Positions 9,371-18,490 of a stretch of 64,000 nucleotides of DNA are shown in pieces. Within the stretch, counting starts at the first letter, position 1; the number at the start of each line of letters is the position of its first letter. Made by a program: the position numbers and the translations under genes. The notes beneath the pieces are model-generated. The model searched no databases and had not been told where the DNA came from. It saw only the letters and a list, made by a program, of their open reading frames with translations. The stretch is from Leeuwenhoekiella blandensis MED217 (GTDB lineage Bacteria; Bacteroidota; Bacteroidia; Flavobacteriales; Flavobacteriaceae), in assembly GCF_000152985.1 (NCBI RefSeq), contig NZ_CH672395.1, positions 3,003,195 through 3,067,194 on the forward strand, written 5' to 3'.

Positions 9371-12300
9371 TTACCACACCTTAAAATCGTATTCTAAATT
9401 CTCTTTACGCGAGGTTGGATTTTGTTTGCCGTTTGTAAGTTCTGAAACTTTATCAAAAACATAGCTTTTGAGTTCAGAGACCTGTACACTACCGTCGCCA
9501 TTTAAATCACAGGCGCCACTCTTTAAGCCTTCGAGCATCGCATAGGTAAATACTCCATTCTGCCAGGCTTCCCCTTCATAGGCATATTCTAGTCCGCTGG
9601 CCGAGCTGATCACTGTAGCACCTGTTCCCCTTCTCAGATCGGAAAACAGCATTTGCATCAGCTCAAAAGAATTCTCAAGACCAAGCTGCTTGCTTTTAGA
9701 CTTTACAACGATAGACCCGCGTTTCCCGCTTACTTTAGCATTGGTCAAGCCACTGTCTATAGTCGCATCGTCCTGATCGACTTCCCCTGAGTGACACGCA
9801 TCAATGATGAGTAGCTTATTGAGTGCGGGGATCCCGTCTAAAAGATTTTCTAAACCATCATAGGCGAGTCCGTTCTTCTTTGGATTATCAAAATCGATGT
9901 CATAGGTTCCCAGATAATAGTTCATCTCCTCGTCCAGTACCCCGTGTCCCGCAAAAAATACAATAACCACATCATTGGTACGCGATTGCATCAGCCGGGC
10001 TTTCAGCTTTGCGATCTCAGCAGTGGTGACCTGCTCATTGACTAAATTATGCGTGTGGATCTCAGCATAAGCTTCAGGACGCTCGTTTACATAATCCATC
10101 AGGTCTTTAGCATCCTTTGCGGCATATTTTAAGTTATAATCTTGATTTTGATAGTTGGAAACTCCAATGCTCACCAGATACAGATCGGGTTGCGGCATTG
10201 CAGCCGTAGCATTGATCACAAAAGTGCGTTTGAGGCTTTCTACCCCCGAGCTGTTCACCACCGAAACCTGCACTTTATTGGTGCCACTAGCTAAATTTAC
10301 GGTGAGCGTTTCTTCCAATTGCTGAATTTTGCGATCACGGATACTTTTACCTTTAGCCCCAAAAACCGGAACATCATTTACCCAAACCAAAATACGATCA
10401 AGGTTCTTCGCTCGATCTTCTGCTTTTATGCGAAAGCTGATTTGCTCTTCATTTGTGGTTGCCGGAAGGTCTTTAGTGAGCAATTCGAGCGTAGGCAATT
10501 CAAAAGCTCCGGAAAGCATCCCCTCGTCAAAGCCCATTTTTGACAACCGCTTTTGATACGCCATCTCATAGCCTTTTTGCAGTAACGAATCGGTTATGCC
10601 TAAAGAAACCAAATTACGAATCGCTTTATCCGGGCGGTTGTAAAACATATCAAACTGCTCAAAAGGATAGACCTCATCCCCTTTCTTAAACGCCACCGCC
10701 TCCCGTGCTGCCTTAGAAGCATAATAAAACCCTTCTTCGTCCGAGAGAATGAATTCGCCATCCTCTAAAAACGCACAAGAATAGAGTAATTTATAATCCT
10801 GATCGCGATCAAAAACCTTAATGAGGTTATCACCTCCCAAGATCACCAGAAAATGATTTTTGTAATCCATATCTGAAAGCTGACCGGTACTGCCTAGAAA
10901 AGTGTGCGTAACCTTGAATTCCGGCAAGCTCATGATTTTAACAGCCCCATCTTCAAAAGCCAGAATAAGACTTTTACTGTCTTCGGTAAACACCCCGTCA
11001 ACAATGCGTACATCTTGGATGTACTGGTCATAAAGGAGTTCTTTGCGCTCCAGATCTTCAATTTTTAGATGAAAATCCTCCAGGTATGCGTAGTATTTAC
11101 CATCATCAGAATAGGCATTGAGTTTGGTATGGTATTTAATTTTATAATCTAAAAACTCTTTGTTTTCTTTCAGATTGATGAAATGTTCTTTAGAGTTTAC
11201 GCTGAGCTGCTGCGTAGAAGGTGTATAGTTTACTTTATTGAACACCAATAGCGAATCTCCCAAAGTTTTGAGCGCTGTTCCCTGAAGCTGTAACTTCGTA
11301 TTAGCTTCCCGAGTCACCGATGCGACTGTCAAAGAAAGATACCCCGGAATTTCTTTGAGTTTGATTTCGCCCAGCAAGGCTTTATTTTGAATATCGTAGG
11401 AATACATCACATCGGTCTTGGTATTTTTAAAACTCAATACCGACCCATCTTCAGAGAGCAGACTTCCGCTCGCATCTGCGGCAGCTACGGGTGTTTTAAA
11501 CAATAACCCACTTTTGTCATTTTCCGGGCGGTACACGTGATAGTCCTTTCCGTTTCTATAGAAAAACAAACTTCCATCCTTAGAAAAAGCGCCATAATAG
11601 GGATAGTTATTACCTTCAAGCTTTTTGATCTGAAACTGCTGAAGATCAAACAGAAAAAGACCGCTCTTGGCATTAAACGCCATCACATTTCCTTGGACAT
11701 TGAGGTCTACACTGTAAATATCATTAGCAAAACGGTCTAACTCCCAGAGTGGCGTTTTGGTTTCGGCATCCCATGTAATGATATTCCCCCAGATGTCTGC
11801 ACTGGCATACAACGTATTGATGGGGTCATAAGCCAAACTTGAGATCAGGTCCATATGCTCATGTTCAGATTGCAGCCGCTCCCAGGTTGTTGCATCCTGC
11901 TTCAGTGCTGATAAACGCACATTACTGTTGACCATGCCTACCAACTCCCCGTCATATCCGAATACCGATAACTTCCCGGTAGTTTCATAGCTGATGCTTC
12001 CACTTGCTATATCGAGCACTTTCAAACGATTGGGGCTTCCCATTTCTACATAAGACAACCGGGTTCCTTCAGCATTAAAATGCATCAGATCATTCCAGTA
12101 TTGATTGCTCACATCAGGAGAATCCCGCGGTATGACCGCCACTTGACGCGTCTGCACCTGCTCATTAATTTCAAAGACTTTGATGTACTTATTGCCATAA
12201 GTAGCGATGCGTTTGCCATCTGGCGAGATGATAAGATTGATGATTTGCTGGTCTTTCTCTTCGGCAGGGTTCACCTCAAGCGTTCCCATCACCAGGCCAG

Positions 12301-14512
12301 AATTGCTGTGTATAAGCAAAGGGTAATGCCAACCGTGAATATTGAGCCCCACTACGATATTGAGGTCAGGAAAACTTTCAACCTGATGAATACTACGGTT
12401 GCGCGTATTGAGATCTAAAAACTTTTTTGACGTCCCGGTATAGGCATCTATAAACTCTACCGAACTCCCCGAAGCCACAACCAGCGTGTTGTTATCTTTT
12501 AGAAAAGCGAGATCGTTCAGGGTATTGTCTTCGAGCGTGATTTCACTAATTAAAAAACCGGTTTGTACTTCGCGTACTTTGATAACCGAACCATCATCAC
12601 TTGCCAGTAACTTACCGTCCCTACTAAACACCAGCTTGCGAATCGCATTGGTATTGGCACGCTGCACCAGAAGTTCGGGTTTGGGATCTGTGATCTTTTG
12701 ATACACCAACGGATTATAAAAATTACCGGTAATCATTCCCGGTCCGGAAGAAGTGATGTACAGACTATCGTGTAAGCTTAGATTTTTTACCCAAGCCGAA
12801 TCCAAATGAATACGATGCACCAAACGCTGTTTGTCTGCTTCCCAAAAGTGGATGTCCCCGTAGGTATCTGCACTCGTAAGATAGGTTCCTGTAGCATCAT
12901 AGGCGATACCGTGAATAAAACCCGAGTGCCCTATTAAAACATCTTCGGCGGTTACTTTAGCTTCTTGATCTAGCCGTAACTGAAGCATTCGGCCTAAGCT
13001 TGACACAGCTACCTTAGAACCCGAAATACTTACTCCGGTTATCGCATTGGACAAAGCCGGAGCATAGTCGCGCTGAAGCTCAAATCCCGAAGAACTCAAC
13101 CGGTAAAAAGCATATGCTCCAGATTGTGTGCCTACCACAAGTTGGTTCCCATCAAAATCAAGCGCCGTTATTTGTTCTTCCTGCGGAAGGGCTAATCGTG
13201 TTTTTTCTTTTCCGGTTCTGGCGTCATATACTACGATCTTATCTGCTCTGGGGTAGCACGCTAAAAGAAGTTTTCCCGAAGGATCAAGCTTAACGAACTG
13301 TGGGAAAGTGACTTCCTGGGTTGTAATCGCGACACGTTCTTTTGCCGACTTTAAGTCCCAAAGTCTAAGTTTTTGATCACGCGTAGCAAAGGCTATGAGG
13401 TCTTCTGCTCCCGTCACCGCATTGGCCAGACCGTCATCCAAGCTGATTTGCTTGGGCTGTCGCTTAGCAGCATCTCCTAAGAACAACATGCTGTCCACGA
13501 CCAAAGCTACCCGTTCTGATTTGGGATTTACATAACTCCCACTGTTCATAAAGGTTTTGGCATACAAGCGCGTAATCAAATTGCCATCAGTATCTAAAAG
13601 ATCCAATCGGTTTTTAAAGTTTACCGCAAAGCCTACATTTTTGACGAATTTAAAATCCGTTAAATCCTCTTTAAATTCAAAGGTGTCCTCTCCCCCGTTA
13701 CTGTTAACCACAACCACCTTATCAAAGGATTCATAGAATAAAAGTTCGTCGTTAAACAAATGCATTCGAGCTGCAAACGTCTGAAATGCCTTCTTGGGCT
13801 GAATGCTTTCGCTTTTGGCCGTCCCTGAAAAGTCGTAAAAGCTCAGCCGTACATCAGACCCTTGCGAATTGGCCGCAGTTTGTTGAATGGCTATACCGGC
13901 ATCTCCTACGGCAAAATTAGAAACCTCCTTAATATCAAGCGTTTTTTGAGGAGTGTTTCCTAGAACGTCTACATAACGCAATTGCCCTTTGCTCAATCCA
14001 AAAAGTGTATTCCCGTTTTTAGAAAACATCAAACGCCCCGGAGCATTTGCATAGGGCAATTCTTTCACCACTGCATTATTAAGATCTTTAAACTGAAGGC
14101 TGTTGTTTTGGTAACTTACAAACCTTGCAGTAGCAAAGGAGAAATCCCGGGCTGCATAAAAGTCGGTAGCATATTCTGCTTGTTTTTGAAAACTGTTTAT
14201 ATCCCACACCTGTGTTTTATCTGGATAGTGAATGACCAGGCGCGTTCCGGCTGCATCAAAATGCATCGCTGTGGCCGTAAAAGTATTCCCGGTTACACGA
14301 AATACTTCATCGGCAGTAAACAGATCATACAGTACCACATCGGTATACGGGTAAACCGCCACCGCAATAAGGGAAGCAGAGTAAGACGCATCAAACGCAT
14401 TTACAGCTTCGGCATGCGCTTCAGCATAGATCACATCTTGATTTTGAGCCACAGCAGTCGCCGGGATACTTATAAAAAACAAACAAGCCAACAGTCTTTG
14501 AAGCAAATGCAT
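9371..14512 (-). CDS. Giant secreted WD40-repeat caspase with C-terminal EF-hand
   Basis: A 1713-residue protein with a signal peptide (to about AVAQ, residue 23). Most of it (about 30-1250) is WD40/beta-propeller-like repeats, enough for two or three propellers (recurring patterns such as IAFATRDQKLRLWDLKSAK). An Ig-like segment (about 1340-1430) precedes the caspase domain (about 1438-1660). The active site looks intact: His1523 in FFAGHGV and Cys1573 in IIDACHSG. Near the C terminus lies a canonical EF-hand loop (DLNGDGSVQVSE, 1669-1680). Known WD40-caspases (for example in cyanobacteria and Bacteroidota) are thought to sense ligands through the propeller. Read last in a - strand unit with a CHASE2 protein and a lipoprotein, tail-to-tail with the + strand caspase set and only 43 bases from it. 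Confidence 0.9.
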   Translation of the reverse strand: MHLLQRLLACLFFISIPATAVAQNQDVIYAEAHAEAVNAFDASYSASLIAVAVYPYTDVVLYDLFTADEVFRVTGNTFTATAMHFDAAGTRLVIHYPDKTQVWDINSFQKQAEYATDFYAARDFSFATARFVSYQNNSLQFKDLNNAVVKELPYANAPGRLMFSKNGNTLFGLSKGQLRYVDVLGNTPQKTLDIKEVSNFAVGDAGIAIQQTAANSQGSDVRLSFYDFSGTAKSESIQPKKAFQTFAARMHLFNDELLFYESFDKVVVVNSNGGEDTFEFKEDLTDFKFVKNVGFAVNFKNRLDLLDTDGNLITRLYAKTFMNSGSYVNPKSERVALVVDSMLFLGDAAKRQPKQISLDDGLANAVTGAEDLIAFATRDQKLRLWDLKSAKERVAITTQEVTFPQFVKLDPSGKLLLACYPRADKIVVYDARTGKEKTRLALPQEEQITALDFDGNQLVVGTQSGAYAFYRLSSSGFELQRDYAPALSNAITGVSISGSKVAVSSLGRMLQLRLDQEAKVTAEDVLIGHSGFIHGIAYDATGTYLTSADTYGDIHFWEADKQRLVHRIHLDSAWVKNLSLHDSLYITSSGPGMITGNFYNPLVYQKITDPKPELLVQRANTNAIRKLVFSRDGKLLASDDGSVIKVREVQTGFLISEITLEDNTLNDLAFLKDNNTLVVASGSSVEFIDAYTGTSKKFLDLNTRNRSIHQVESFPDLNIVVGLNIHGWHYPLLIHSNSGLVMGTLEVNPAEEKDQQIINLIISPDGKRIATYGNKYIKVFEINEQVQTRQVAVIPRDSPDVSNQYWNDLMHFNAEGTRLSYVEMGSPNRLKVLDIASGSISYETTGKLSVFGYDGELVGMVNSNVRLSALKQDATTWERLQSEHEHMDLISSLAYDPINTLYASADIWGNIITWDAETKTPLWELDRFANDIYSVDLNVQGNVMAFNAKSGLFLFDLQQFQIKKLEGNNYPYYGAFSKDGSLFFYRNGKDYHVYRPENDKSGLLFKTPVAAADASGSLLSEDGSVLSFKNTKTDVMYSYDIQNKALLGEIKLKEIPGYLSLTVASVTREANTKLQLQGTALKTLGDSLLVFNKVNYTPSTQQLSVNSKEHFINLKENKEFLDYKIKYHTKLNAYSDDGKYYAYLEDFHLKIEDLERKELLYDQYIQDVRIVDGVFTEDSKSLILAFEDGAVKIMSLPEFKVTHTFLGSTGQLSDMDYKNHFLVILGGDNLIKVFDRDQDYKLLYSCAFLEDGEFILSDEEGFYYASKAAREAVAFKKGDEVYPFEQFDMFYNRPDKAIRNLVSLGITDSLLQKGYEMAYQKRLSKMGFDEGMLSGAFELPTLELLTKDLPATTNEEQISFRIKAEDRAKNLDRILVWVNDVPVFGAKGKSIRDRKIQQLEETLTVNLASGTNKVQVSVVNSSGVESLKRTFVINATAAMPQPDLYLVSIGVSNYQNQDYNLKYAAKDAKDLMDYVNERPEAYAEIHTHNLVNEQVTTAEIAKLKARLMQSRTNDVVIVFFAGHGVLDEEMNYYLGTYDIDFDNPKKNGLAYDGLENLLDGIPALNKLLIIDACHSGEVDQDDATIDSGLTNAKVSGKRGSIVVKSKSKQLGLENSFELMQMLFSDLRRGTGATVISSASGLEYAYEGEAWQNGVFTYAMLEGLKSGACDLNGDGSVQVSELKSYVFDKVSELTNGKQNPTSRKENLEYDFKVW

Positions 14513-14531
14513 AGCGATCGATTTTAAAGCA

Positions 14532-15302
14532 TTAATTACACAAGTTATACCGTGCGCAGAGCCATGTTTCTATCTCGCGTCTGGACAACGTTTTCAAGTT
14601 TGGATTTTGAAGTTGGCTGAGTAGTTCTTCTTTTTTTAAGATGTAGGCTTCTTTAGTGATCAACGTAAACGTATAAAACTGCAGGTTGTTTAAATTGGGA
14701 AATGCCTCATCGGTCACGCTCCATTGATAGGTGCTTCCTTCACTAAAAAAGGGATGCGAGTAAAGCATAAGCATGCTCCCGTCTGCAGCCATCTTGAGAT
14801 ATTCTTCAGTTTCGGTATTTTTTATAAAGATAAACATAGGCGAAGTAGCCGCTACGGTATCCCATTCAAGGTGCAACGTGGTCCCGGCGATATAGGTGCT
14901 ATCGTCCGGGAAGCGCATAAGCATATTTCCTCTAAACACGCCTCCGATCTGTACTTTGGCTTTTGTGGCTCCCACCAGTTCAGACCAAATAAATTTGAAA
15001 TAATTTACCGAAAGATTTCCCGGATAGTTTTGAGTTTTACGCTTGAGCAGCATAGGTTGGGTATACACCCCGGGATCTGCGGCTTTAAATAATTCGCCTG
15101 CTTTATTAATAGCAATGATCGAAGCTCCCGGTTGCAGTTCTACACGCGTATCCTTGAGCAGGAGTGCGCCCTTTTGTAATCGCGTTTTCTGGGTAGGTTT
15201 TCCTTGCAGCATTACGCCATCAGCCTTATACACGTAAAGGCTGTCTTGCGCATGCACTGCTACGGCAAGCAAACAAATTAATCCAACAAATAGCTTTTCC
15301 AT
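14532..15302 (-). CDS. Secreted protein of unknown family, partner of the WD40-caspase
   Basis: A 256-residue protein with a signal peptide (MEKLFVGLICLLAVAVHAQ). Residues about 40-80 (QKGALLLKDTRVELQPGAS and on) recall the beta-rich FecR-like domain that follows 'threshold' or 'limit' motifs, but I cannot assign it firmly. The middle is beta-rich and the C terminus ends in a small Cys motif (CARYNLC). It overlaps the CHASE2 gene upstream by 25 bases and is 19 bases before the WD40-caspase start, so it is part of the same - strand operon and likely works in the same envelope complex. No enzyme motif is visible. Confidence 0.7.
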   Translation of the reverse strand: MEKLFVGLICLLAVAVHAQDSLYVYKADGVMLQGKPTQKTRLQKGALLLKDTRVELQPGASIIAINKAGELFKAADPGVYTQPMLLKRKTQNYPGNLSVNYFKFIWSELVGATKAKVQIGGVFRGNMLMRFPDDSTYIAGTTLHLEWDTVAATSPMFIFIKNTETEEYLKMAADGSMLMLYSHPFFSEGSTYQWSVTDEAFPNLNNLQFYTFTLITKEAYILKKEELLSQLQNPNLKTLSRREIETWLCARYNLCN

Positions 15303-16456
15303 GGATACTTCTTCCGGATAAATTCCTGTAAATAAATATAAAAATCAATACACTCTAATCCCAAGATAACCAAGAAAATAACGGGTAATACATTAAGATA
15401 GATTTGCCAACTCAACAAGTGCAACACCAGATAAAGCAACACAATAGGCACAAGCAGCTGTAAGACCTTGACGCTGATGTCAAATATAAAATTGCTCTTT
15501 TTGTGTATATACATACCCAAAAGAATGCTTCCAAAGGCCATTAAAAAGGCCAGCGTTAAGGTGAACATTTTAGGAAGCGCCGTAAAGGTTTTTCCTGACT
15601 TTAAGTTTTGCAAAATAGTCGCGTGTATAAAAACCCCAAAAGTATCTGGAGTGGCACGCCCGGTAAAGGCAGCATTCAACGGAGTAAAATGTTTGTCTTC
15701 AATATCAAAAGGATTACCCGTAGGCGTACCGGCATACCCCAGAAGCACCACCGCATCGGTAAGAACATCTAGCCGCTCCCGGCTTAGAAGTTCGTCTACA
15801 GAAAGCGTCAAAAAAGCCTCAGAACCTCCCGTATAACGAATAGGCACCGGCGTAGCATAATTTGTTTTCAAGGTTTCTGTACTGATATATCCTGCAGCCA
15901 CAGCGAGCGCTCCTGCCAAAGAAGGAATCTCGCGTTCTTGATACTCCAGCACTCCGTTAAAATCACGTACTACAGAGGAACTCCCGTCCAGGTTAAAATT
16001 AATGAAGCCCTGCTGCTCGGTTGGAGTTTGAAAATAAGGAGCTGAAGTGATAAGCGTATCCTGATCAAAATATACCGCCTTCACCAAATTAGGCACCTGC
16101 TGAAGTGCAACTTGTAAAGCCTCATCTTCAAAGACAGTTTTACGCTCTTTAAAAAGAAGGTCAAGACCTACGACTTTGGGCTGATAGGCACTTATTTTTT
16201 GTAACGCCTGAGCAAGCATATAGCGATCGGCCTGTTCTACATTGATGACAATAATATCTGCTGCCGCTTCCTTTTTGTAAAAGCCTTCGGCATAGTAAAT
16301 ATCGGTAAATTCAAAATCCTCAAAAGCCTTCTCAAAAGGATCTAAGATCGAAAGATTCAGTATAAAAAAATAAAGCAACCCGCTCACGATACAGGTAAAA
16401 ACGGTGCAGAAAAAAGCATCTGCAATCAGTAAAAAAGGAAATTTCTTATTCGCCAC
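15278..16456 (-). CDS. CHASE2-domain membrane sensor lacking an output domain
   Basis: A 392-residue protein: one N-terminal membrane helix (about 10-32), a large extracytoplasmic CHASE2 domain (about 33-300, with IIVINVEQ, VVGLDLLF, FINFNLDGSSSVVRDF and VVLLGYAGTPTGNPFD), then three membrane helices (about 303-380) and a short basic tail. CHASE2 domains usually feed a histidine kinase, cyclase or adenylate cyclase; here the protein stops after the helices, so signal must pass to another protein. Its start base coincides with the last base of the lipoprotein gene, and its 3' end overlaps the next gene by 25 bases. CHASE2 proteins are known to accompany CHAT or caspase genes. A role as sensor for the caspase set is inference. 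Confidence 0.87.
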   Translation of the reverse strand: MANKKFPFLLIADAFFCTVFTCIVSGLLYFFILNLSILDPFEKAFEDFEFTDIYYAEGFYKKEAAADIIVINVEQADRYMLAQALQKISAYQPKVVGLDLLFKERKTVFEDEALQVALQQVPNLVKAVYFDQDTLITSAPYFQTPTEQQGFINFNLDGSSSVVRDFNGVLEYQEREIPSLAGALAVAAGYISTETLKTNYATPVPIRYTGGSEAFLTLSVDELLSRERLDVLTDAVVLLGYAGTPTGNPFDIEDKHFTPLNAAFTGRATPDTFGVFIHATILQNLKSGKTFTALPKMFTLTLAFLMAFGSILLGMYIHKKSNFIFDISVKVLQLLVPIVLLYLVLHLLSWQIYLNVLPVIFLVILGLECIDFYIYLQEFIRKKYPWKSYLLD

Positions 16457-17370
16457 TATTCCTTTCCTATAATTTTTTGAATGGTGCTTGAGCCATTTTT
16501 GATAATGGCGTTTTTGTTGTCTGAAAGTATACTGGGCAGTTGGTTTATGTATTTGCTTTTACCACCTTCATACTCCTGCAACTGCACATTAACCTGAACC
16601 ACTCCATATTTAGAAAAGTCGGCATCCTCTGCCAGATAAGGAATATCATAATACCAAGGGGAAAGAATAGGTGTTTTGATCTGATTTTGCGTACCGTATT
16701 TCAACTCCTGTAAATCATATTCCTGCTCGATCAACACCGCGTGCATAGGCGTATTGTCTTTATTACGCCAATGTCCTTCTATAGAAACCGATAAACGCGC
16801 GTTGAGGTTTTCATCGGTATATACTTTGGTTCTTGAAAACAAAATACGCAGTTCATTAAAACTCAATCGGGAAACCCCGGGATTTTCAGGATCGCTTAAG
16901 ATCTCGATGACTGCTTCAAAATTCAGAAGGTCCTCTTTTTCATCCTGAAGGCGTATCACGTCATTCATAGTAAAAGCACTTGTTGCGCCCCGCGATTTTG
17001 GCATATCCTGAATATCGTTTTCAATATAGCCTTTCAAACGCTGCTCATCTGTTGCCTGTTGAGGCGCCGCATATTTCTTTATATGAATTTCATTATAGGT
17101 TTTCTCTACCTCACCAAGATCTGTATTGTAATAATCATTAACCGAAAGACTCTGGGAATAGGTACTGGTTAAAGATTTTGCTGTTTTGTCGGCCAAATAA
17201 TCTGCTCCAAAAAACAAGCCTTGCAGCGCAACTTCTACGAGTCCGCCACGTGTGGCCGGCTTTCGCAACTCCACCACAAATTCTTCTTGAGCTTTGATCG
17301 CCGCGCGCTTATGCACACTGCAAGAGGTTATTACGATAATGAAACCAAACAGTAGGGTAGTTTTTTTCAT
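16456..17370 (-). CDS. Lipoprotein of unknown function, first gene of the CHASE2/WD40-caspase operon
   Basis: A 304-residue protein with a lipoprotein signal (VITSC, lipid-bearing Cys17). After it come a short membrane-hugging or amphipathic stretch (GGLVEVALQGLFFGADYLA) and a soluble mixed alpha/beta body with many charged residues. No family was recognised. It leads a - strand run with CHASE2, the small secreted protein and the WD40-caspase, with overlapping or near-overlapping ends throughout, so a single transcript is likely. It could anchor the sensor complex to the inner leaflet of the outer membrane; this is inference from its lipid anchor and position only. Confidence 0.7.
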   Translation of the reverse strand: MKKTTLLFGFIIVITSCSVHKRAAIKAQEEFVVELRKPATRGGLVEVALQGLFFGADYLADKTAKSLTSTYSQSLSVNDYYNTDLGEVEKTYNEIHIKKYAAPQQATDEQRLKGYIENDIQDMPKSRGATSAFTMNDVIRLQDEKEDLLNFEAVIEILSDPENPGVSRLSFNELRILFSRTKVYTDENLNARLSVSIEGHWRNKDNTPMHAVLIEQEYDLQELKYGTQNQIKTPILSPWYYDIPYLAEDADFSKYGVVQVNVQLQEYEGGKSKYINQLPSILSDNKNAIIKNGSSTIQKIIGKE

Positions 17371-17399
17371 AGTGCTAGAGCTGTTGCTAATAAAGTGTT

Positions 17400-17423
17400 A
17401 AAATACATAATTTAATGTATTTT
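17400..17423. promoter_or_regulatory. Inverted repeat in the divergent promoter region
   Basis: AAAATACAT, 6 spacer bases, ATGTATTTT: a perfect 9-bp inverted repeat centred between the divergent lipoprotein gene (start 17370, - strand) and the DUF1080 gene (start 17484). It could be an operator for a dimeric regulator, or an AT-rich hairpin. It lies within the longer open frame that starts at 17415, one reason to prefer the later start for that gene. Confidence 0.4.
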
Positions 17424-17483
17424 AAAAAAAGAAGGGAAGTCGTTAAAAAATCAATACATTTAAAGATAGAAGTCAACTATCTT

Positions 17484-18266
17484 ATGAAATTTTTAAAAGC
17501 CACAGGACTCTTACTCCTCATTATTTTATTTACTGCCTGCAACACTAAAAACACTGAAGAAAACGAATGGATCACCCTCTTTAATGGTACCAACCTCAAC
17601 GGGTGGACGCCCAAGTTTTACCATCACGAAGTGGGCGAGAATTATGCCGATACCTTTAGGGTTGAAGACAGCAGTATCGTGGTAGCCTATGATAACTACG
17701 ATACCTTTGATGAAACCTACGGCCATTTGTTTTACGACGAAGCTTTTGCCTCTTTTCATTTAAAATTCAAATATAGATTTACCGATGAATGGATGGAAGA
17801 TGCCCCGAGTTACACCTACCGCAACAGCGGTGTGATGTTTCATTCGCAAGCCCCGGAAACCATTTTAAAAGAGCAGGACTGGCCGCTATCTGTAGAATAC
17901 CAAATGCTGGCGGAAGCCGAACCCGGTAAGCCAAGACCTACAGGGAATATGTGTTCGCCCGGTACCGATGTATACTACAACGGAAAAAAATCAAACGAGC
18001 ATTGTATCAATTCGTCTTCCCCCACCTTCCCCTGGAATGTCTGGGTAGAAGCCGACCTGATCGTTTATCAGGACTCTTTAGTCATTCATAAAGTAAACGG
18101 AAAAGAAGTGCTTAGGTATACCGATACACAACTAGGCGGCGATGTAGCCAATGGCTATAATCCCAAACTTAAAGTAGACGGTAAGGCCTTAAAAAGTGGA
18201 TACATCGGGTTACAGGCCGAAGGACAAGGTGTGATCTTTAAAGACCTGAAGCTTAAAAAATTATAA
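17484..18266 (+). CDS. DUF1080 (3-keto-disaccharide hydrolase family) lipoprotein
   Basis: A 260-residue lipoprotein (lipobox LFTAC, Cys19) starting at ATG 17484; an open frame extends upstream to 17415 but lacks a signal peptide start. It has the typical start of DUF1080 (WITLFNGTNLNGWTPK), the RNSGVMFHSQ segment and a closing GYIGLQAEGQGVIFKDLKL. The family adopts a concanavalin-like beta-jelly roll; several members cleave 3-keto-glycosides or bind glycans. It stands alone between a divergent operon and a bidirectional terminator, so no pathway partner is evident beside it. Likely located on the periplasmic face of the outer membrane. Confidence 0.9.
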   Translation: MKFLKATGLLLLIILFTACNTKNTEENEWITLFNGTNLNGWTPKFYHHEVGENYADTFRVEDSSIVVAYDNYDTFDETYGHLFYDEAFASFHLKFKYRFTDEWMEDAPSYTYRNSGVMFHSQAPETILKEQDWPLSVEYQMLAEAEPGKPRPTGNMCSPGTDVYYNGKKSNEHCINSSSPTFPWNVWVEADLIVYQDSLVIHKVNGKEVLRYTDTQLGGDVANGYNPKLKVDGKALKSGYIGLQAEGQGVIFKDLKLKKL

Positions 18267-18308
18267 CATAACCTTCTTCAGGTTAGTTAGTAATGAAGCC
18301 TTGGTCGC

Positions 18309-18430
18309 TGCCCGTAAACTACCTCAGGGCAAGCCTACAAGGGATTGTTTGGAAACGAATGTTCTATTTCGAGTCAAGCCTGCCTGCCGACTAAGGCAGG
18401 CCTCTGATTATTAAACCCTTTGGTGGAACC
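18309..18430. repeat. Dispersed intergenic repeat, copy A (long form)
   Basis: Shares TGCCCG-AAACTACC, GGCAAGCCT and TATTAAACCCTTT-GG in the same order with copy B (24163-24219). Copy A carries about 60 extra bases between the GCAAGCCT and GCAGGCCT halves. It ends directly against the terminator at 18431. No open frame of note. It looks like a degenerate palindromic intergenic repeat, comparable to REP-type elements. Confidence 0.55.
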
Positions 18431-18468
18431 AAAAAAAAAGCTCCCGTTGCCGGGAGCTTTTCGTTTTT
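18431..18468. terminator. Bidirectional rho-independent terminator
   Basis: Stem AGCTCCCG (18439-18446), loop TTGC, stem CGGGAGCT (18451-18458), with an A run before and a T-rich run after it, so it can stop both the DUF1080 transcript and the opposing hxl transcript. Confidence 0.85.
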
Positions 18469-18490
18469 CATCTAACTAATGAACTCAAAA

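Noticed and set aside
139-17370. Caspase locus as a cytoplasmic phage-defence system
   Set aside because: The proteins carry signal peptides or membrane segments; no nuclease, NTPase or nucleotide sensor is seen. An envelope role fits better.
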